A stretch of DNA of 9,886 bases, taken from contig JABDJW010000450.1 in NCBI GenBank assembly GCA_013002375.1, positions 1-9,886 on the forward strand, read 5' to 3'. Source of the DNA: Acidimicrobiales bacterium. Its GTDB lineage: Bacteria > Actinomycetota > Acidimicrobiia > Acidimicrobiales > SHLQ01. Positions 1 through 5,278 of the stretch are shown here, piece by piece; the first letter of the stretch is position 1, and each line of letters opens with the position of its first letter. The translations under genes and the position numbers were made by a program. The notes beneath the pieces are model-generated. The model saw nothing but the letters and a program-made list of their open reading frames with translations, searched no databases and was not told the origin of the DNA.

Positions 1-985
1 AGTCGAACGCGGTCTCCCGCAGGTGAGCCGCACCGTAGGACTGGTCGACATGGGCCAGGCCGGTACCTTCCAGCGCTTCACCCATACACCCCAACCAGTA
101 CGAGCCGAGCAGATTGGAATCGCCGTAGCCGTACGACTCGTCGCAGTTGCCCTGCACCAAAGAATAGTCGAGTCCGATCGACATGAAGACCGGTTCATCG
201 AAGCGGTTGAGGTTGTACCCGACCCACGGCAGCACCAGCGCACCGCACACCACGCCGGCGGCCGCGAGCATCGAGAGTCGTTGGGTCCACGATCGGTCGC
301 GTTTGACCACGAGCAGCAGCGGGATGATCACGAACGGCACATACATGGCCAGCTCGGCCCGGGCCAGGACCGCCAACCCCGTGGCGCCGCCGAGATAGGC
401 CGCGTTCTTGAGATTGGGATCGTCGTAGGTGCGGTAGGCCGCGTGGGCCGACAGCGCAGCCAGCGGGATCGTGACCGCCTCGGACAAGACGAACCCGGGG
501 TACGGGATGATCGACGGGTTGAAGGCGCCGATCAGGGCCGAGACGAGGCCGACGGCCGGGCCGGCCAAACGACGACCCAGCAGTCCGAACGCGGGCGCGG
601 CCAGCGCGCCGAGCGGGGTGGTGACGAGCATGTGGCCGACCTCGGACCGCACGCCGAGCAGGGACCAGAACGTGAGATACAGCGTGTACAACGGAGGATG
701 GTCGGCCGACTCTTGGCGGACGCCGACCAACTCGAAGGGCAAGGGCGCGATCAGGCCGTCGCCATCGGCGATGAGGTTGGCCTGCTTCGAGAACACCAGC
801 CCGTCACCCCACGCCTGGGTCTCATAGATCGTGCCGTCGGCGAGTTGGTTCTGGGTGACGTCGGTGCGGAACTTCAAAACGTAGTAGATGCGAATGAGCA
901 CGGCCGCGACGGTGATGATGCCGATCAGTACCCACCAGCGGCGGTCGAGGCTGCGGGCTTCGGTTCGGGCCGCGTCTGCGTTCAT
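1..985 (-). CDS. GT-C membrane glycosyltransferase (GT39/PMT_2-like), C-terminus beyond window
   Basis: Read on the minus strand from ATG at 985; 328 codons are open to the left edge, so the C-terminus is missing. It likely transfers a sugar from a polyprenyl-phosphate donor on the outer face of the membrane. After a short charged N-terminus there is a transmembrane segment (about residues 17-37, WWVLIGIITVAAVLI). A large extracytoplasmic loop follows, with Asp61 in the WGDGLVFSKQAN stretch as a plausible GT-C catalytic acid, then the HPPLY motif (residues 96-100). Several hydrophobic segments follow (GALAAPAFGLLG, AVTIPLAALSA, MYVPFVIIPLLLVV). The ATG overlaps the stop of the upstream acyltransferase gene as ATGA (982-985), implying translational coupling and one operon with the two genes to its right. 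The loop and HPPLY arrangement is typical of GT39-type proteins in actinobacteria. The sugar and acceptor cannot be told from sequence. Confidence 0.85.
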   Translation of the reverse strand, partial: MNADAARTEARSLDRRWWVLIGIITVAAVLIRIYYVLKFRTDVTQNQLADGTIYETQAWGDGLVFSKQANLIADGDGLIAPLPFELVGVRQESADHPPLYTLYLTFWSLLGVRSEVGHMLVTTPLGALAAPAFGLLGRRLAGPAVGLVSALIGAFNPSIIPYPGFVLSEAVTIPLAALSAHAAYRTYDDPNLKNAAYLGGATGLAVLARAELAMYVPFVIIPLLLVVKRDRSWTQRLSMLAAAGVVCGALVLPWVGYNLNRFDEPVFMSIGLDYSLVQGNCDESYGYGDSNLLGSYWLGCMGEALEGTGLAHVDQSYGAAHLRETAFD

Positions 986-2259
986 GCCCGCTGGTTCCGC
1001 TTCCGGCTGTACTCCATGGTGGGGATCTCGACGTACCGGTAGGTCGGGATGGCCAGAAGAATCGAGATCACCACCGTCGTCGTGGTGATGATCGCGATGT
1101 CACCCCAGGGCGCGGTTGGATCCCAGTCGAGAAACTGCCCCTTGAACTCCTCTTGGGGACGGTGATTGAAGACCCGGAACATCGTCTCGAGCACCGCGAG
1201 GTGCCACAAATAGAAGCTGAACGAGATCGTGCCGAACCATTCGACCGGCCGCCACGTCAAGAACCGATACGGCGCGCTGAGCCTGGGGCGGCTGTAGTCG
1301 ACCAGTATCGCCGGCGTGATCAGCATGGCGCCTATGACGAAGGTGCACGCCTGCCGCAACAGCTCGAGGTGCCACGAGCTGCGGCCGAGGCCCACGTCGA
1401 GGTCGAGGCCGTACGCCATGATGGCGTAGGGCACGATGGCCATGAGCCACCAGCCGCCCTGGAAGTAGCCCAGGGTATCGGCGAGTTCTCGGCCGATCGG
1501 TCGCCGATCGGCCCACGCCAGAATCACCGCGAGGGTCATACCAACGGCGAAGTAGTCGATCGTGCCCGGCAGCCAGAACACGGCTCGAAAGGCGTCCCCG
1601 TCGGTCAACGCGAACACGGCGGCGCGCCAGAGCGTGCTGAACGCGACCAAGCCGACCATGACGGCAAGCAATCGCGTGGCGCGTTTGCTGACCGGGTGGC
1701 CCCGCACGAGCGGGTACAAGGCCCGTCCGAAGAACGGCAACAGGAGGTAGAAACTGATCTCGACCGAGAGGCTCCAGGCCTGGGAGATGCCCTCGGCGAA
1801 GGTATCGGTGGGGTAGATCTGCAGCAGCAGCACGTGCAGCGGCATTTCGAGCAGGCTCGGCTTGGCGGTGATGTGGCGGGGCACGATCATCACGATCGCG
1901 AACACGGCCAGGTACGCGGGAAAGACCCGCCATATACGCCGGCGCCAGAACTTCTCGAGATCGGAGAAGGGGGAGACTTCGTCGGGGTCGAGCAGGGCTT
2001 CGGCGGGGGCGCGAAACAACAGGAACCCCGAGATCGCGAAGAAGACCGGGACACCCCAGTCGAGCCGGGCCAGCAGGCCCCCGGCGCGGGTATTGAAGGT
2101 TGCCCCGGTCCAGAACCCGAGATGCTGGATGAGTACGCCGATGGCGGCCAGGCCGCGGAGCCCTTCGAGAGCGGGAAACCGCCGCCGCGAGAGCGGTACG
2201 AACTCTGCGTCGGCGCGGGCCGGCCCGGGCGAGAGTTCGCCGGGGCTGGTCGAGGTCAC
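982..2259 (-). CDS. Acyltransferase 3 family membrane protein (OafA/YrhL-like)
   Basis: A 425-residue multi-pass membrane acyltransferase (PF01757 type), expected to move an acyl group from a cytoplasmic donor onto a cell-surface sugar. The family signature opens the protein: RFPALEGLRGLAAIGVLIQH, with His46 matching the conserved histidine of the first membrane helix. It continues with WRRRIWRVFPAYLAVF, the WSLSVEISFYLLLPFFG motif, SFSFYLWHLAVL and a closing YVEIPTMEYSR, the usual end of this family. Length fits the membrane domain alone, with no SGNH esterase domain attached. The start is a GTG at 2259 overlapping the upstream stop as GTGA. No Shine-Dalgarno is visible, so translational coupling is the likely mode. 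Its stop in turn overlaps the glycosyltransferase start. The substrate is unknown; context suggests an envelope polysaccharide or glycolipid made by the same operon. Confidence 0.93.
   Translation of the reverse strand: MTSTSPGELSPGPARADAEFVPLSRRRFPALEGLRGLAAIGVLIQHLGFWTGATFNTRAGGLLARLDWGVPVFFAISGFLLFRAPAEALLDPDEVSPFSDLEKFWRRRIWRVFPAYLAVFAIVMIVPRHITAKPSLLEMPLHVLLLQIYPTDTFAEGISQAWSLSVEISFYLLLPFFGRALYPLVRGHPVSKRATRLLAVMVGLVAFSTLWRAAVFALTDGDAFRAVFWLPGTIDYFAVGMTLAVILAWADRRPIGRELADTLGYFQGGWWLMAIVPYAIMAYGLDLDVGLGRSSWHLELLRQACTFVIGAMLITPAILVDYSRPRLSAPYRFLTWRPVEWFGTISFSFYLWHLAVLETMFRVFNHRPQEEFKGQFLDWDPTAPWGDIAIITTTTVVISILLAIPTYRYVEIPTMEYSRKRNQRA
1491..1513. repeat. Perfect inverted repeat inside the acyltransferase gene
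   Basis: GGCCGATCGG (1491-1500) and CCGATCGGCC (1504-1513) are exact reverse complements separated by TCG, giving 10-bp arms. It lies within coding sequence (ADRRPIGREL region). CGATCG-type words are common here because of codon use for Asp, Arg and Ile, so a function is doubtful. Confidence 0.5.
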
Positions 2260-3719
2260 GACTCTGCGGCCGTGCCTTCGGCCGCAGCTTCCTCGTGGTA
2301 TTCCTCCTCGACGTTCACCGCCCAGATGTCGTGATCCGCACCGAGCAGGTTCTCGACCGTGAGCATGGCGGTGTACATCGAATGATCCTGGTTGTTGTAC
2401 TTGTGCATGCCGTTTCGGCCGACCGGGTACACATTCGAGGCGTTGTCAGCGAGCCAGGCGCGAAGGAGTTCGACCCGGTCCTTGTAGCCGGCGTCGTACA
2501 TCGGGTACGCCTTGGGCATACGAACGACGTAGCCCTCTTGCACATGGCTGGGCTCGAGCAGACCGAGTCTGGCCATTTCCGTGGTGCCCAGCTCGACCAG
2601 CGCCTCGTCGTCCATGGTCCACAACTTGTCGCCCTCGTTCACGAAATACTCCAAGCCCAAGCACGTCCGGCCGTCCTTGACGAGATACGGGGACCAGCTG
2701 CCGAAGTTCTGCACCCGGCCCAGCTCGACATCGGGCGAGTGCACGTAGATCCAGTTGTCGGGAAAGCCGTCGGCCTCGGGCACGACGAGCGCGACGGTCA
2801 GGAAGTCGCGGAACGTGAGCTTGTCGGCGGCTTCGACGACCTCGGCTGGTGGCAGCGGATCCATGGCCTTGAGCAGGAGCGGAATCGGCATCGAGGAGAT
2901 CACGCTGCTGCAGGGCAACTCGATCGGGCCATCGGGACCCGATGCCACCACGGCGGTGGCGAGCCCATCGGTATGCACGATTCTCGTGACCGGTGAGTCG
3001 AAATGAACCCGCGAGCCCTTCGCTTCGACCTTGGCGTGGCAGGTCTCCCACATCATGCCGGGCCCGAACTTCGGGTACTGAAACTCCTCGATCAGGCTGG
3101 TGATGTCGGTCTGATTGCGCTTCGGCATCATCGAATTCAACACCGCTTTGAACAGCGACAGGTTCTTGATGCGCTGGGCGGCCCAGTCGGCCTGGATCTC
3201 ATCGGCGGGCACGCCCCAGACCTTCTCGGTGTAGGTCTTGAAGAACGTGCGGTACAGGCGCCAGCCGAAACGCGACGCAGTCCAGCCTTCGAAGCTGGTG
3301 GTGTCGGCCGGCGGCCGAATGCGGGCGTAGACGTAGCTGCCCACGCAACGCACGGCTTCGACCGGGCCCAGGTTGCGCAGTGCATTCATGGCCCGCAACG
3401 GGTAGTCGTAGAACTTGCCGCCGTAGAAGATGCGGCTCATGCGGGGTCGCAACAGGAAGTCGTCGTCGTCCAAGATCTCGTGCCAGAGATCTTCCACGGC
3501 CTGCACTTTGGTGAAGAACCGATGCCCGCCGATGTCGAAGCGCCAGCCGTTGCGTTCGGCCGTGCGGCTGATACCGCCGACGACGGAGTCGGCTTCCAGA
3601 ATCTCGCACTGCACGCCATGTTTGGCCAGCTGGTAGGCAGCGGTCAGGCCGGCGGGACCAGCTCCGATGATGACGGGCGCGTCGACCGCGCTGCCCTGTG
3701 ATCCCAACTCCGGTGGCAT
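2256..3719 (-). CDS. FAD-dependent oxidoreductase, amine-oxidase / UDP-galactopyranose-mutase-like
   Basis: A 487-residue cytoplasmic flavoprotein. The N-terminal Rossmann fold is clear: GAGPAG at residues 19-24, an acidic residue ending the second strand (Glu42 in EILEAD), VGGISRT (47-53) and FDIGGHRFF (61-69), the GGHxFxT-like motif shared with UDP-galactopyranose mutases and protoporphyrinogen-oxidase-like enzymes. Near the C-terminus, VGRNGMHKYNNQDHSMYTA resembles the second FAD-binding segment. Homologues are often labelled as NAD(P)/FAD-dependent oxidoreductase, HemY-like or UGM-like, and sit beside glycosyltransferase genes. I infer a redox or mutase step on a nucleotide- or lipid-linked sugar, not haem synthesis. 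It heads the minus-strand operon and its TGA overlaps the acyltransferase GTG. The ATG at 3719 has no Shine-Dalgarno but lies 7 bases from a TAGGCT hexamer. The C-terminus ends in an acidic, Ala/Glu-rich tail. Family certain, reaction not. Confidence 0.9.
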   Translation of the reverse strand: MPPELGSQGSAVDAPVIIGAGPAGLTAAYQLAKHGVQCEILEADSVVGGISRTAERNGWRFDIGGHRFFTKVQAVEDLWHEILDDDDFLLRPRMSRIFYGGKFYDYPLRAMNALRNLGPVEAVRCVGSYVYARIRPPADTTSFEGWTASRFGWRLYRTFFKTYTEKVWGVPADEIQADWAAQRIKNLSLFKAVLNSMMPKRNQTDITSLIEEFQYPKFGPGMMWETCHAKVEAKGSRVHFDSPVTRIVHTDGLATAVVASGPDGPIELPCSSVISSMPIPLLLKAMDPLPPAEVVEAADKLTFRDFLTVALVVPEADGFPDNWIYVHSPDVELGRVQNFGSWSPYLVKDGRTCLGLEYFVNEGDKLWTMDDEALVELGTTEMARLGLLEPSHVQEGYVVRMPKAYPMYDAGYKDRVELLRAWLADNASNVYPVGRNGMHKYNNQDHSMYTAMLTVENLLGADHDIWAVNVEEEYHEEAAAEGTAAES

Positions 3720-3726
3720 GGCGAGG

Positions 3727-3732
3727 AGCCTA
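3727..3732 (-). promoter_or_regulatory. Candidate -10 element of the oxidoreductase operon (leaderless)
   Basis: On the minus strand TAGGCT is followed by 7 bases and the ATG at 3719, which would place transcription start at or next to the start codon. There is no clear TTGACA-like -35; the spacer is occupied by the dyad at 3736-3751. Confidence 0.45.
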
Positions 3733-3735
3733 CGT

Positions 3736-3751
3736 CGATCGGACCCGATCG
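3736..3751. promoter_or_regulatory. Dyad in the promoter spacer of the oxidoreductase operon, possible operator
   Basis: CGATCGG-AC-CCGATCG is a perfect 7-2-7 inverted repeat, 3 bases upstream of the candidate -10. A dyad between -35 and -10 is where MerR-type regulators bind, but similar CGATCGG words occur by chance in coding sequence here (for example 1491-1513), so the call is tentative. Confidence 0.3.
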
Positions 3752-3806
3752 CGGTGGAGCGCGGCCGGTTTCGGTCCGGGGCCGCCCGGGGTTCGGCCGG
3801 TGTGCG

Positions 3807-4103
3807 CTAGCTGGCCAGGACCGGGGCGTCGAACACCGGGTCGGCGAGCCCTGGGTCGTCGAGCCCCGGTGCGTCGACGGCGGACACGATGGCTGGGGCG
3901 GCGGTTGCGTCGGCGGTCATGCGACGGATCGTCTGAATCTCGGCGGTGCGGTAGCTGGCCACACGGACGCTCCAGGAGTCGATGACCTGGCGGCTCGAGC
4001 CTCGAATGAAGAAGGTGGTCATGGCGCCCTCTTGTTCGTAGCCGTCGACGCCATCGACGATTTCGGTGCGGTCGTTGGTCAAGGCGATCTGAAAGGTGCT
4101 CAT
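3807..4103 (-). CDS. Uncharacterised 98-aa protein
   Basis: I do not recognise a named family. The first ~65 residues look like a compact, protein-like domain (MSTFQIALTNDRTEI..., then TTFFIRGSSRQVIDSW and ASYRTAEIQTIRR), alternating hydrophobic and charged as in a small beta-rich fold. The last ~35 residues are low-complexity Ala/Asp/Pro (DAPGLDDPGLADPVFDAP) and probably disordered. No signal peptide or membrane helix is seen. I chose ATG at 4103; a GTG at 4118 would add five residues (MHSRP) that look non-native. An internal ATG at 4022 preceded by GAGGG would give about 71 residues but would discard the well-formed N-terminus. It is divergent from the zinc-ribbon gene, and 87 bases separate it from the oxidoreductase, which appears to have its own promoter. 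Confidence 0.65.
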   Translation of the reverse strand: MSTFQIALTNDRTEIVDGVDGYEQEGAMTTFFIRGSSRQVIDSWSVRVASYRTAEIQTIRRMTADATAAPAIVSAVDAPGLDDPGLADPVFDAPVLAS

Positions 4104-4154
4104 GGGTCTACTGTGCACCGTGTTGCCTGTGGGGAGGAAGAGGACAACGGGGTG

Positions 4155-4171
4155 GATTTCCTGGGGAAATC
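4155..4171. promoter_or_regulatory. Perfect 17-bp dyad in the divergent intergenic region, candidate operator
   Basis: GATTTCC-TGG-GGAAATC has 7-bp perfect arms around a 3-base centre. It sits between the divergent starts at 4103 and 4247, directly abutting a DnaA-box sequence at 4172. The arms are AT-richer than the surroundings and lie outside any gene, which favours a protein-binding site. It does not match the LexA, parS or other operators I know. Confidence 0.45.
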
Positions 4172-4180
4172 TGTGGATAA
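4172..4180 (-). promoter_or_regulatory. Perfect DnaA-box sequence
   Basis: The minus strand reads TTATCCACA, identical to the classical DnaA box. Near matches lie close by: TTGTCCCCA at 4189-4197 and CTCCCCACA on the minus strand near 4128-4136. Further near matches lie at 5208-5216 (ATCTCCACA) and 5220-5228 (TTGTCCCCA). No dnaA, dnaN or rpmH gene is present and there is no clear AT-rich unwinding element, so an origin cannot be claimed. Confidence 0.4.
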
Positions 4181-4234
4181 CCCGACACTTGTCCCCAGTG
4201 CACCCAGTGTCACACCAGAGTCACACTCGTGCGC

Positions 4235-4240
4235 TAGGTT
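4235..4240 (+). promoter_or_regulatory. Candidate -10 element of the zinc-ribbon gene (leaderless)
   Basis: TAGGTT ends 6 bases before the ATG at 4247, so transcription would begin at the start codon. No Shine-Dalgarno is present. A convincing -35 at 16-18 bases is not seen. Confidence 0.5.
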
Positions 4241-4246
4241 CGGGCG

Positions 4247-4426
4247 ATGGAGGATTTCACCTGTCCCCGCTGTGACCAATCGGTGTCGGCGGAGTTCTAC
4301 GGCCCGTGTCCCACCTGCGTCGACGACCTGCGTGCCACCGTCGGCGGCCAGGCCCGCACCGTCGAGACCGCCGCCTACGAGCCCAAGATGAACGTGACCC
4401 CGAACGCCGTCGCGCTCAAGGACTGA
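4247..4426 (+). CDS. 59-aa zinc-ribbon protein
   Basis: A very small ORF that a 60-residue length cut-off would drop. The protein starts MEDFTCPRCDQSVSAEFYGP and continues CPTCVDDLRATVGG. Cys6/Cys9 and Cys21/Cys24 form two CPxC pairs separated by 11 residues, a zinc-ribbon knuckle arrangement. The remainder (ARTVETAAYEPKMNVTPNAVALKD) is probably a flexible tail. Length, Cys spacing and the FYGPC link recall small zinc-ribbon proteins conserved in actinobacteria, whose role is unknown; a nucleic-acid or protein contact is the usual guess. The start is supported by a TAGGTT hexamer 6 bases upstream. Two tandem hairpins begin 7 bases after the TGA, and the divergent neighbour shares the upstream dyad and DnaA-box region. 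Codon use is GC-rich and like the neighbours. Confidence 0.8.
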   Translation: MEDFTCPRCDQSVSAEFYGPCPTCVDDLRATVGGQARTVETAAYEPKMNVTPNAVALKD

Positions 4427-4428
4427 CA

Positions 4429-4472
4429 CAGCCCCACGCGCCGTGGGAGACGCAGCCCCACGCGCCGTGGGA
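4429..4472. repeat. Two identical tandem hairpins after the zinc-ribbon gene
   Basis: A 20-base unit is repeated exactly at 4429-4448 and 4453-4472 (period 24). Each copy contains the palindrome CCCACG-CGC-CGTGGG (4433-4447 and 4457-4471). Lying 7 bases past the stop of the zinc-ribbon gene, they may act as a U-tract-less terminator or an mRNA-end stabiliser. Neither copy is followed by a T-run on either strand. Confidence 0.65.
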
Positions 4473-4495
4473 TGTGCGGCCGAACGTCGGCGGCG

Positions 4496-4555
4496 AAAAA
4501 GCGGAAGGCCCCGAGTAGCCTCGCCGGCGAACCGGCTCCGCTTCTCGGGACCTCC
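4496..4555 (-). terminator. Candidate intrinsic terminator reading leftward
   Basis: Long hairpin: CCCGAG (4510-4515) pairs with CTCGGG (4544-4549); a 1x1 mismatch; AGC (4517-4519) with GCT (4540-4542); a 3x3 internal loop; GCCGG (4523-4527) with CCGGC (4532-4536); and a CGAA loop on the plus strand. An outer GGAAGG/CCTCC pairing extends the stem with a bulge. On the minus strand the hairpin is followed by GCTTTTTCG, giving the stem-plus-U-tract shape of a Rho-independent terminator. It would end transcripts arriving from the right, about 720 bases beyond the lytic transglycosylase stop. Confidence 0.5.
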
Positions 4556-4971
4556 ATCAAGGTTCTGAATCTTCGTGCGTTGAGCGCAACGTCTGCACCC
4601 TCCGGCGCCACCGGCCCGAAGACCTGTGTCGCTAGCGGTCCGACCCATCCTCCGTAGTGGATGGTTTCTCGCCCGAGCTTGCCGCGTCGTTTCGTCTACG
4701 ACTCTTGATCGGCCTTCAATGCGTTCCAACCCGGCGGCTGGATTGCTCCGTCGACCATTCGTGGACGCTTCCGCTCACCCCGACGCCGTGCCCTTCCCCG
4801 AACCCGGCGGTTCGCGGCTTGACCTGGCGACTCGATGAGACTCTGCTACGTCGGTTTGGCCGGATCTCCATGCATCCGTCAATGCACTTCGACTGCCCGG
4901 ACTCCCCGTCGACAGCATGCGCCTTCGGTGTCACTCGCCTCGGCCCGAAAGCCTCGGCTCGAATTTTCAAA

Positions 4972-5031
4972 TCCTGTCTCGGTTTGCGTTGCCTCGGCAC
5001 CCGCTGCGTTCCCACTCGCCCTCGTGCGTTC
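4972..5031. repeat. Three degenerate 20-bp-period repeats (TGCGTT core)
   Basis: TGCGTT occurs at 4985, 5005 and 5025, exactly 20 bases apart. On the minus strand the units begin GAACGCA, GAACGCA and CAACGCA; the first two also share scattered G positions, while the third is more divergent. Two more TGCGTT copies lie at 4576 and 4724. Spacing near two helical turns resembles iteron-like binding arrays, but only the six-base core is well conserved. Confidence 0.35.
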
Positions 5032-5150
5032 TCGAAAGCCGGAGCCTTCTCGATCACCTTTGGATGGGTGGTTCTGCCTCGGTTGCGGTGGCGCCGCTCC
5101 CTTCGACACGATCACCATGCCCGCGTCCGTCCTCGCGCGTCAAGCCAAAA

Positions 5151-5231
5151 CGCGAGATCCCCAGGGCCGTCCCCAGGAGAACCGCGAAATCCCCAAAGAC
5201 GGTCGCGATCTCCACAGCTTTGTCCCCATCC
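5151..5231. repeat. Cluster of CGCGA..TCCCCA direct repeats
   Basis: Three aligned copies: CGCGAGATCCCCAGG (5151), CGCGAAATCCCCAAA (5183) and CGCGATCTCCACAGC (5204). Two partial relatives are CGTCCCCAGG (5168-5177) and TTGTCCCCA (5220-5228). They lie 48-128 bases past the lytic transglycosylase stop. The TCCCCA/TCCACA cores resemble those near the DnaA box at 4172, including the identical 9-mer TTGTCCCCA at 4189-4197. Confidence 0.45.
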
Positions 5232-5278
5232 GGGCTCCGTTTTTGCGCCCGCAAGACCGCTCTAGGAGGGGATCTGGC

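Larger units (their letters stand above)
4427..5278. other. 852-base region without a convincing gene
   Basis: No reading frame here gives a recognisable or well-composed protein; the open frames are Arg/Ser/Pro-rich and lack the codon signature of the neighbours. On the plus strand the region is pyrimidine-rich with unusually frequent TCG, CTCGG and GCGTT words. GCCTCGG occurs at 4937, 4951, 4991 and 5076. Small inverted repeats include CGTTG-AGCG-CAACG (4578-4591) and CCATCC...GGATGG (4645-4664, followed by TTTCTC). Specific elements within it are listed separately. It is not recognisable as tmRNA, RNase P RNA or SRP RNA. It could be a long 3' region of the lytic transglycosylase mRNA, a decayed gene, an unrecognised ncRNA or a protein-binding region. 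Confidence 0.6.

Noticed and set aside
23..1042. 339-codon plus-strand open frame at the left edge
   Set aside because: The minus strand encodes a membrane glycosyltransferase across the whole stretch, with HPPLY and transmembrane segments; the plus frame is charged and featureless.
1153..2334. Long plus-strand open frame (393 codons) opposite the acyltransferase and the end of the oxidoreductase
   Set aside because: Composition is Arg/Gly/Glu/Pro-rich with no recognisable domain. Both minus-strand genes beneath it have full family motifs, so this is an antisense frame kept open by high GC.
4016..4022. Internal ATG at 4022 as the real start of the 98-aa protein
   Set aside because: It has a GAGGG upstream, but the 27 residues before it look like genuine protein sequence; left as an alternative.
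4100..4729. 209-codon minus-strand open frame over the zinc-ribbon gene and part of the gene-free region
   Set aside because: Low-complexity Arg/Gly/Ala content, no domain, and it runs antisense to the better supported zinc-ribbon gene and through its promoter.
5232..5262. TTTTTGCG-type stretch after the lytic transglycosylase as a terminator
   Set aside because: Only a 4-base TTGC/GCAA stem can form there and the T-run is on the wrong side for minus-strand transcription.
4427..5278. tmRNA, RNase P RNA, SRP RNA or a degraded HNH/DUF222 or transposase gene
   Set aside because: None of the invariant motifs of these RNAs were found, and no frame shows HNH, DDE or DUF222 signatures.
4119..5278. 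Calling this region oriC outright
   Set aside because: Only one perfect DnaA box, no AT-rich unwinding region, and none of the usual origin-proximal genes in the window; kept as a candidate site only.
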